Source: DAOTUB01 sp034437455 (GTDB taxonomy: Bacteria; Chloroflexota; Anaerolineae; B4-G1). From it: a stretch of DNA of 14,632 nucleotides. Position 1 is the stretch's first letter, and each line of letters begins with the position of its first letter. The translations under genes and the position numbers were made by a program. The notes beneath the pieces are model-generated. The model made no database searches and was not told the DNA's origin. It saw only the letters and a list, made by a program, of their open reading frames with translations. Below are positions 5,646 to 14,632 of this stretch, one piece after another. The stretch covers positions 1 through 14,632 of the forward strand of contig DAOTUB010000070.1 in the NCBI GenBank assembly GCA_034437455.1. Direction: 5' to 3'.

Positions 5646-7457
5646 ATGGATAAAAAAGAATTGTGGACCCTCGCAGCAGAGACGATGCAAGCTTTTGCAC
5701 CTTTCTACCGGGAGGCGATGCGCAAAGCCGCCGAGGAAGCGGACATCGCCGATGTCTGGTATCCCTTGAGAGTAGTACGCGCCGTCGACCCTCAACCGAT
5801 CTCGGTCGACCGCCTCCACGAAATGGCCCCCTACGCCACACGGGAGCGACAAGTAGAAATCCTGGAAAACCTCGCCCAAGTAGAGATGATCGAACGAGTG
5901 GGAGAGGGCGCTTATCAGCTTTTGGATCAAGGGCGTCGCGCCATCGAGAATATTTTCGAGGCCGCGCACCAAAGCCTGGGCGCCGTCAAGCTCCCCCCCG
6001 CCGACGAGATGGCTCAGCTTAACGGCCTACTCTACCGCCTGGTCGAGGCGACCTTGGAAGCCCCAGAACCGGAGCAGAAATGGGCGATCCTCTCCAGCCG
6101 CTGGACCGATCCCAAAGAGGATACCGTCGGAACCTCGAAGGCAGACCAGTATCTGACCGACCTCTACATGTTCCGCGACGACGCTCACATCGCCGCCTGG
6201 AAACCCTATGACGTCAGCGGCCACGCCTGGGAAGCGTTGACCTTCATCTGGCGCGGCGACCTCAACACCGCCGCAGGACTGGCCGAGAGACTGGGGCAAT
6301 ACCGGGGGTATACGGCTGATGATTACCAGGAAGCGCTTCAGGAGTTGGCCGATCGAGGTTGGGTGGTCGAGGAAAAGGACGGCGTCTACAAGCTGACCGA
6401 GAAGGGGAAACAGGTTCGCGACGAAGCCGAAGAGGTGACGGATCGCTACTTTTACGCCGGTTGGTCCGCCCTGAGCAAAGATGAGCTCGCAAAGCTGGCA
6501 AATCTCCTCACCCGCACAAAAGAAAAACTGCTGGCCATCACCCAGGAACAGCTATGGGACCTGAGCGGAGCAGTGGCGCAGGCGATCCCCACCGTAGTGC
6601 GGAACGAAGTAAACTCGCTGTTTGAGAAATATGGTCTGGATAAGCCAGGCCACTTTTTCCTCCTACTCACGGCCAAGCGGCTCGAGCCGGACCCCATCTC
6701 GGTCGCTCGCCTGAGCGCCCGAGGCCCGTACAGCAACCCGACGGTGTACGACGGCTTTTTGACCGAGGTGGCCGAGGCGGGCTTTATCGCCCCGCGAAAG
6801 AAAAACGGCGGCTACGAGCTGACCGAGAAAGGGCGCACGGCGTTACAGGAAGTCAACCGCGCTTTCTACATCAAGCTGGGCGAACTCTCGCCCCTGCCTG
6901 AGGAAAACTTGACCCAGATCGAAAGCTTGTTAGACAAAGTGGCCCAGGCCTGCCTGGACGCCGAGGAGCCTGCCGACAAGCCGCACATCTCGACGAGCCG
7001 CCAGGCACACCCCGACCAGGAATACGGGCCGTTGGCAAAGATCGATCAGCATCTCGACGACCTGAACGGTTTCCGCGACGACGCTCACATCGCCGCCTGG
7101 GAGTCTTACGAGGTCAGCGGCTATGTCTGGGAAACGTTGACTCTCCTCTGGCGCGACGAGGCGCACACTGCCAAAGAGTTGGCCGAACGTCCCTTCCGAG
7201 GCTACTCGGAAGAGACCTACACGGGAGCCTTTGCAACCCTCGTCAGCCGCGGCTGGGCAAAAGAGACGGACGCTGGATACCGGATCACAGAAAAGGGCCG
7301 GGCCGTTCGCCAGCAAGCTGAGGAAAAGACGAACGCTTACTTTTTCGCGCCCTGGGCGTGCCTGAGCGCGGCTGAAAAGATTCAACTGCACGATCTACTG
7401 ACACGGTTAAAGAACAATCTGCAAGCAATGACGGAAAACGATGCAGACACAAGTTGA
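5646..7457 (+). CDS. Internally duplicated winged-helix-like protein (2 x 300 residues)
   Basis: No named family is certain. The 603 residues consist of two tandem copies of a 300-residue unit. Each unit has two winged-helix-like modules: the first with PISVxRL, then a Y.LT.G-type wing (ELTEKGRTALQ in unit 2); the second with FRDDAHIAAW (residues 176 and 476), VSG..WE.LT..WR, LAER, RGW, then LTEKGKQVRDEAEE or ITEKGRAVRQQAEE, and a closing YF..W..LS. This second module resembles the actinobacterial SCO6745/SalK-like HTH family in its HxAAW, RGW and LTxxGxxxRxxxEExTD pattern, which I recall rather than searched. No signal or membrane segment. AAGGAGG sits eight bases before the ATG, and the gene follows the regulator by 30 bp, so they are co-transcribed. 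It may be a ligand-binding or regulatory partner of the ArsR-type protein; an enzymatic role cannot be excluded. Confidence 0.8.
   Translation: MDKKELWTLAAETMQAFAPFYREAMRKAAEEADIADVWYPLRVVRAVDPQPISVDRLHEMAPYATRERQVEILENLAQVEMIERVGEGAYQLLDQGRRAIENIFEAAHQSLGAVKLPPADEMAQLNGLLYRLVEATLEAPEPEQKWAILSSRWTDPKEDTVGTSKADQYLTDLYMFRDDAHIAAWKPYDVSGHAWEALTFIWRGDLNTAAGLAERLGQYRGYTADDYQEALQELADRGWVVEEKDGVYKLTEKGKQVRDEAEEVTDRYFYAGWSALSKDELAKLANLLTRTKEKLLAITQEQLWDLSGAVAQAIPTVVRNEVNSLFEKYGLDKPGHFFLLLTAKRLEPDPISVARLSARGPYSNPTVYDGFLTEVAEAGFIAPRKKNGGYELTEKGRTALQEVNRAFYIKLGELSPLPEENLTQIESLLDKVAQACLDAEEPADKPHISTSRQAHPDQEYGPLAKIDQHLDDLNGFRDDAHIAAWESYEVSGYVWETLTLLWRDEAHTAKELAERPFRGYSEETYTGAFATLVSRGWAKETDAGYRITEKGRAVRQQAEEKTNAYFFAPWACLSAAEKIQLHDLLTRLKNNLQAMTENDADTS
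6171..7100 (+). repeat. 30-bp identical direct repeats exactly 900 bp apart
   Basis: Bases 6171-6200 and 7071-7100 are identical and encode FRDDAHIAAW in each half of the duplicated protein. The spacing of exactly 900 bp sets the repeat unit at 300 codons. The flanking codons have diverged, so the identical stretch points to recent gene conversion or strong constraint on this motif. Confidence 0.85.
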
Positions 7458-7586
7458 TGTTTGAAAAGATGACCACTATGGACCAGGTATTTGTTCGAGA
7501 ACGGGAACAAAAGAGAAACCTCGAAGAATCCAGCCGTCGGCATCAGGCCCGACGAGTTCAAAGACCAACAGGAGACCTATAGACGA

Positions 7587-8870
7587 ATGTTTGCTAATCA
7601 TCCCGTAGCACGTGTACGCAACATCTACGACGAGTATCCCCGCCAATTCTGGATCCTCGTCATGGGTATGTTCATCGATGTCCTCGGCAGGACGATGCTG
7701 AACCCGTTCTTGATGCTCTACGTGACGAAAAAGTTCGACGTGGGGATGACCGAGGTCGGCGTGCTCTTTGGGCTGATGGCCGTCATGGGCATGCTCGGCA
7801 GAATGCTCGGCGGCGCGCTGACCGATCGGTTGGGCCGCAAGTGGATGGTGATATTCGGACTGACCATCAGCGGGTTGAGCAGCCTGGCGATCGGGGCGGT
7901 GGGCACGTTCGAGCTGCTCTTTGCCGTCATGCTGTTCGTGGGGCTGGTCGCCAGTATCGGCGGCCCAGCGCAGGGAGCGATGATCGCCGACATCCTGCCG
8001 GAAGAGAAGCGAACCAGCGGATTCGGCATCTTTCGCGTGATCGCCAACATCAGTTGGGTCTGTGGGCCGGTGCTCGGCGGGCTGCTGGTCACACGGTCCT
8101 ACCTGCCGCTCTTTATCGCCGACGCGGTCGCCAGCACGATCACGGCCGGCATCGTCTTCCTGGCGATCCAGGAGACCAGGCCCGCGTCGCGCGAGGGCCA
8201 ACCAGAACAGACGATGGCTCAGACCTTCGTCGGCTACCGAGAGGTCGTCAAAGACGTCACCTTCATGCTCTTTACCGGGGCGTGCATCTTCATGACCATC
8301 GGGTACCTCCAGATATACACCACGCTGGGCGTTTACCTGCGAGATACGCACGGCATCGCCGAGCGAGCCTACGGCTGGCTGATGAGTATGAACGCGGCCA
8401 CCGTCGTCCTGCTCCAGATATCTGTCTCTCGCCAGGTCGAAAAGCACCGACCGATGATCATGATGGCCCTGGGAGCGCTCCTGTACGCCGTCGGGTTGGG
8501 GATGTACGGCTTTACCTCGGCCTACCTGCCCTTTGTGATCGCGATGTTCATCATCACCGTCGGTGAGATGGTCGTCATGCCGACGATGCAGGCGTTGGTG
8601 GCCAAGATGGCGTCCGAGGATATGCGGGGCCGCTACATGGCAGTCTGGGGGCTGGGTTGGTCCATCCCGGCGGCTGTAGGGCCGTTCCTGGCCGGGTTGG
8701 TGATGGATCACGCCGATCCGCGCTGGGTCTGGTACGCGGCGGGGCTGTTGTGCCTGATCGGATCGGCGGCGTTCGTCCTGCTGCGCCGTCGGGCCGAGGA
8801 GCGGGCTGCGGATAAACTACATCCGACAGAGAAAGCGGCCCCAGTGGCCGAGGCCGTCGCGTCTGCCTGA
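7587..8870 (+). CDS. MFS transporter, drug-efflux (DHA1) type
   Basis: Inner-membrane secondary transporter, probably a proton-coupled exporter of small organic compounds. From the ATG at 7587 it has 427 residues with about twelve hydrophobic segments. The loop after the second segment carries MFS motif A, GGALTDRLGRK (residues 75-85). The fifth segment region has IFRVIANISWVCGPVLGGLL, fitting the motif C-type glycine/proline pattern of antiporters. The C-terminus is a charged cytoplasmic tail (RRRAEERAADKL). AGGAG lies 12 bases before this ATG; an in-frame TTG at 7491 would add 32 polar residues and is a possible alternative. It follows the duplicated winged-helix protein by 129 bp in the same orientation, so it is likely the effector controlled by the regulator at 4500. 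Substrate is unknown. Confidence 0.9.
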   Translation: MFANHPVARVRNIYDEYPRQFWILVMGMFIDVLGRTMLNPFLMLYVTKKFDVGMTEVGVLFGLMAVMGMLGRMLGGALTDRLGRKWMVIFGLTISGLSSLAIGAVGTFELLFAVMLFVGLVASIGGPAQGAMIADILPEEKRTSGFGIFRVIANISWVCGPVLGGLLVTRSYLPLFIADAVASTITAGIVFLAIQETRPASREGQPEQTMAQTFVGYREVVKDVTFMLFTGACIFMTIGYLQIYTTLGVYLRDTHGIAERAYGWLMSMNAATVVLLQISVSRQVEKHRPMIMMALGALLYAVGLGMYGFTSAYLPFVIAMFIITVGEMVVMPTMQALVAKMASEDMRGRYMAVWGLGWSIPAAVGPFLAGLVMDHADPRWVWYAAGLLCLIGSAAFVLLRRRAEERAADKLHPTEKAAPVAEAVASA

Positions 8871-8881
8871 TTTGGCTTTCG

Positions 8882-8911
8882 CCCCACCCGGCCCACTTGG
8901 GCCGGGTGGGG
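8882..8911 (+). terminator. Strong GC hairpin between the MFS and MBL genes
   Basis: A perfect inverted repeat, CCCCACCCGGCCCA (8882-8895) against its complement (8898-8911), gives a 13-bp stem with a four-base loop ACTT. No T-run follows on either strand, so it is not a classical intrinsic terminator. It may partially terminate transcription, stabilise the 3' end of the upstream message, or act as a processing site that lowers expression of the genes after it. Confidence 0.5.
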
Positions 8912-8952
8912 AAAATCGTACAACAAAACCTTATCTGAATAAGGAGGACGCT

Positions 8953-10131
8953 ATGCAAGTCCAAAAAGTATCCAACACGCTCCACAAGTTCACACTTTCA
9001 TTCCTCGATCAACCCGATTCACCTACCGTCAATCTGGCAGCCTGTGTAGGCCAGGATGGCATCCTGTTGGTCGACGCGGGATGGGCGCACACCGCCGAAA
9101 GGTTGAATGAAAAGGTAAGAGAATTGGGTGATGGGAATGCAAAACTGATCATCGTCACCCACCCTCATCGCGATCATTTTGAAGGGAGCGCGTTCTTTGG
9201 CAAGGAAGCCACGCTGATCGCCCACCAGGATGCGAGGGATGAATTGATCGGGAGATACTTTGCTCTGGACAAACTCCCAGGGCAAGAATCACCCACCATT
9301 CTGGTAAATGCTGAGCTTTCCCTACACTTTAACGGAGAAGAGATCCGCGTCATCTTCGCGCCTGGACACACCCGCAGCGACATGGCCGTTTATTTTGTCA
9401 ATTCGGGGGTCGTCTGCCTGGGAGATCTCCTCTTCTCGGATGTATTTCCTATCCTGGACCTGACCCGAGGTGGAGACATCGCGCAATACATCGAAAGCAT
9501 CGGAAAGCTGGTCGCCCTCTTTCCAGACGACGTAACATTGATCGCCGGACACGGTCGCGATTACACCATGGACGACTTGAGGGAGCTCTATCGCGTGACG
9601 GTCGACACGACTGAGGTAATCAAAAAGGGAATCGCTGACGGAAAGAACGCTCAGGATATGATCGAAGCAGACGCACTGAAGGACTGGGCAAAATGGAGCG
9701 CCCCCCCAACGCCCAGTGAAACCTGGATCACGAGAGTTTACGAGAGCCTGACGGGCGAGGCGAAGCAACCGATCTCGAAACCCCTCACCTACACGATCGT
9801 CGAAAAAGGGATACAGGCTGCCATCGAACAATATCAGGAATTGAAAGATAGCCAACCCGATGGTTACGACTTTGGCGAGAACAATTTGAACATGCTCGGC
9901 TACCAACTGCTCTGGCGAGAGATGTACGATGCGGCCATACAAGTGTTCAAATTGAGCATTCAGGTGTATCCAGAATCCGCCAACCCCTACGACAGCCTCG
10001 GCGAGGCGTATATGACCATCGGGGATAACGAGCTGGCCATCAAATACTATGAAAAGGCGTTGGCCGTAAATCCTGAAACGCCCTCAGCCATTGATGCGCT
10101 GGAAAGGCTACGGTCTGCGAGCGAGGATTGA
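8953..10131 (+). CDS. Metallo-beta-lactamase-fold hydrolase with C-terminal TPRs
   Basis: Predicted cytoplasmic di-zinc hydrolase of 392 residues. All ligand positions are present: H70, H72, D74 and H75 in THPHRDH, H139 in GHTRSD, D158 in CLGDLLFSD, and H200 in IAGHGRD. The start at 8953 has AAGGAGG five bases before it; the longer in-frame reading from 8872 would cross the hairpin and is rejected. Residues about 310-388 form two TPR-like helical pairs (LLWREMYDAAIQVFKLSIQV, then PYDSLGEAYMTIGDNELAIK), an extension uncommon in simple lactonase or beta-lactamase relatives and suggesting a protein partner or self-association. No signal peptide. It follows the MFS gene after a strong hairpin, so it is likely in the same operon but at an altered level. 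A detoxifying role on the exported compound or its conjugate is an inference; the substrate is unknown. Confidence 0.9.
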   Translation: MQVQKVSNTLHKFTLSFLDQPDSPTVNLAACVGQDGILLVDAGWAHTAERLNEKVRELGDGNAKLIIVTHPHRDHFEGSAFFGKEATLIAHQDARDELIGRYFALDKLPGQESPTILVNAELSLHFNGEEIRVIFAPGHTRSDMAVYFVNSGVVCLGDLLFSDVFPILDLTRGGDIAQYIESIGKLVALFPDDVTLIAGHGRDYTMDDLRELYRVTVDTTEVIKKGIADGKNAQDMIEADALKDWAKWSAPPTPSETWITRVYESLTGEAKQPISKPLTYTIVEKGIQAAIEQYQELKDSQPDGYDFGENNLNMLGYQLLWREMYDAAIQVFKLSIQVYPESANPYDSLGEAYMTIGDNELAIKYYEKALAVNPETPSAIDALERLRSASED

Positions 10132-10133
10132 AC

Positions 10134-10544
10134 GTGAACGAGATCGAAAAGGCGAAACAGGAACTCTTGGCCATCCACGCCAACCATCGAAAATTCCACT
10201 TTGACACCGATGCCCAGGCGCTCATCGCCGATCAGGCGGAATCGTACATCTATGTGCGGGACGGCGCGATATATCGCACCTCGCGGGACGCCAGCCTTGA
10301 ACAGTTCGAGCGGTACTTTGAGAACGCCACGTACTATGAATGGGACGACCTCGAACCGCCCATCGTCCAGGTCTCGCAGGACGCGAGCCTCGCCTGGATG
10401 ATCACGCGGACGAAGGTGCGCCGGACACAGACGGACGAGTCGGGCGAGCAACGCGAGAGCGAGTTCGTTTACGCGGGCGTGATGATGTACGAAAAGCGGG
10501 ATGGTGAATGGATTTACACGGCGAACGTATCTACTTTTGAGTGA
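10134..10544 (+). CDS. NTF2/SnoaL-like small protein
   Basis: A 136-residue protein with the layout of the NTF2-like cone fold: an N-terminal helix (NEIEKAKQELLAIHANHRKF), a short helix-strand around ALIADQAESYIYVRDGAIY, then long strands ending in the typical EFVYAGVMMYEKRDGEWIYT sheet. This type covers small ligand-binding proteins, isomerases and cyclases, so it may bind or modify a small organic molecule. The GTG at 10134 is preceded by GAGGA with six-base spacing; it begins two bases after the stop of the MBL gene, so the two are translationally coupled. A TTG at 10128 is a weaker alternative. Family assignment is from the fold pattern, not from a unique motif. Confidence 0.78.
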   Translation: MNEIEKAKQELLAIHANHRKFHFDTDAQALIADQAESYIYVRDGAIYRTSRDASLEQFERYFENATYYEWDDLEPPIVQVSQDASLAWMITRTKVRRTQTDESGEQRESEFVYAGVMMYEKRDGEWIYTANVSTFE

Positions 10545-10891
10545 AGGAGGTTTCGAGATGCAGAAAGGGCGGCCTTTACGCGCGCCAGGCTCGCGTCGAT
10601 TCGGGATCAGTTCGACCTGATCGACGAAGAGATCGAGATCGCGCCCGGCGTCCGACTCGTACCCGCGCCCGGACACAAGCCGGGCCACGCGACGGTCGTC
10701 GTCTCTTCAAACGGCGAAAAGCTGCTGTGCATCGCCGACGCGATAGCCCTTCCTCTCCAACTCCAATATCCCGATTGGCACATGATCTTCGACTGGGCGC
10801 CAAAGCCGCGGCCACTCGGCGTCAATTGCTTTAGCAGGCTGCCCAAGAGAAAGCATTGGTACACGGCTACCATCTCCCCTGGCCCCTCTGA
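10545..10891 (+). pseudogene. Decayed MBL-fold hydrolase (N-terminal truncated, frameshifted)
   Basis: The 3' half of a second MBL hydrolase can be read in pieces. One frame (to about 10793) gives FTRARLASIRDQFDLID, VRLVPAPGHKPGHATVVVSS with its zinc-ligand histidine, LLCIADA with the bridging aspartate, and DWHMIFD. After a frameshift between 10794 and 10804 another frame continues AAATRRQLL, a TAG stop (10832-10834), and then QAAQEKALVHGYHLPWP, the usual ending of this subfamily. The N-terminal half with the HxHxDH motif is missing. A perfect AAGGAGG and an ATG at 10558 remain at the left edge but open only an 18-codon dead-end frame, as if the start survived and the middle was deleted. It belongs to a different subfamily from the intact gene at 8953. 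The region from here to 11018 holds no intact gene, only this remnant and the next promoter. Confidence 0.82.
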
Positions 10892-10948
10892 CGCTCCCAC
10901 TTCCTCCACCAAACCGATACAAAAACCGATATAGATACGCCCACCCTC

Positions 10949-10977
10949 TTGAAAACCTCTCCCGGTTTGTGTATAAT
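10949..10977 (+). promoter_or_regulatory. Promoter of the HTH-kinase-WD40 gene
   Basis: TTGAAA (10949-10954) and TATAAT (10972-10977) are 17 bp apart, five of six and six of six consensus matches. Transcription would begin near 10984, about 35 bases before the GTG at 11019. It gives the large kinase gene its own transcription unit, separate from the operon ahead. Confidence 0.75.
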
Positions 10978-11018
10978 CTAACCAGTCTATTTGGACAAAC
11001 CAAGGAGAGGAGTTGCCT

Positions 11019-14501
<3,483 letters not shown>

Positions 14502-14531
<30 letters not shown>

Positions 14532-14632
14532 CCTACCACCACATATACGTTCTTCGCTTGGCGAACCGGTATATATAGGGGTTTGGCCTTTCTGTTCAGG
14601 ATTCAAGTCCTAGACAAGCCTTTCTTTACCCG
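14502..14632. mobile_element. Probable end of an insertion element (continues past the window)
   Basis: At about 14502 the WD40 coding pattern, which should continue FSPDG, breaks off right after GTGTTTA, and composition becomes AT-rich. An imperfect hairpin occupies 14543-14574: ATATAC pairs with GTATAT, GTTC with GAAC, with small bulges and the loop TTG. A subterminal bulged hairpin and insertion beside a TTTA-like site resemble IS200/IS605-type ends, but no transposase is visible and the other end is outside the window. A simple deletion joining unrelated DNA is the alternative. Confidence 0.45.

Noticed and set aside
7470..7583. A 37-codon open frame before the MFS gene
   Set aside because: It has only a weak ribosome-binding site and competes with the in-frame upstream extension of the transporter; nothing distinguishes it from chance.
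7476..8711. A 411-codon open frame antisense to the MFS gene
   Set aside because: It mirrors the transporter's third-position bias, has a low-complexity His/Asp/Gln-rich composition and no recognisable motif.
8872..8952. N-terminal extension of the MBL protein from TTG 8872
   Set aside because: It would translate through the strong hairpin, has a Gly/Pro-rich sequence unlike the family, and the ATG at 8953 has a perfect AAGGAGG.

Overview
The window most likely comes from a filamentous or thermophilic-type Chloroflexota (Anaerolineae-like) genome or metagenomic contig. This is inferred from its high GC, a serine/threonine kinase that combines an N-terminal XRE-type HTH, an STAND-type NTPase and C-terminal WD40 repeats, a Thr/Pro-rich lipoprotein, and a short hairpin-forming mobile element. 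No rRNA or other taxonomic marker is present, so the assignment is an inference.

Left part (1-4261). The 3' part of a lipoate-protein ligase gene on the + strand runs convergently into a minus-strand housekeeping operon, transcribed right to left as obg - lipoprotein - nadD. The lipoprotein gene sits tightly between obg and nadD. Its ribosome-binding site lies in the last codons of obg, and its original stop codon overlapped an ATG of nadD. A 121-bp MITE-like element (1730-1850) with 14-bp terminal inverted repeats and a 9-bp target duplication has inserted near its 3' end and replaced the native C-terminus. Skipping the element restores an open frame that runs exactly to the nadD start. The nadD 3' end carries a separate partial duplication of 37 bp.

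Middle part (4392-10544). A consensus sigma-70 promoter (TTGACA, 17 bp, TATAAT) overlaps inverted repeats built on GGGTAA/TTACCC half-sites. It is followed by a co-directional gene set: a regulator with a C-terminal ArsR-type winged helix and two cysteine pairs; a 603-residue protein made of two 300-residue repeats, each with two winged-helix-like modules; an MFS transporter of the drug-efflux type; a metallo-beta-lactamase-fold hydrolase fused to TPRs; and an NTF2/SnoaL-like small protein. Taken together this looks like a self-regulated sensing, export and detoxification operon of unknown ligand. It is the best candidate here for an undescribed system. A decayed second MBL-fold hydrolase (10545-10891) closes the set.

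Right part (10949-14632). A strong promoter drives a very large HTH - Ser/Thr kinase - STAND NTPase - transmembrane - WD40 protein. Its beta-propeller breaks off in the fifth repeat at about 14502, where the sequence changes abruptly to AT-richer DNA with an imperfect hairpin. This is probably the end of an insertion element that continues past the window.
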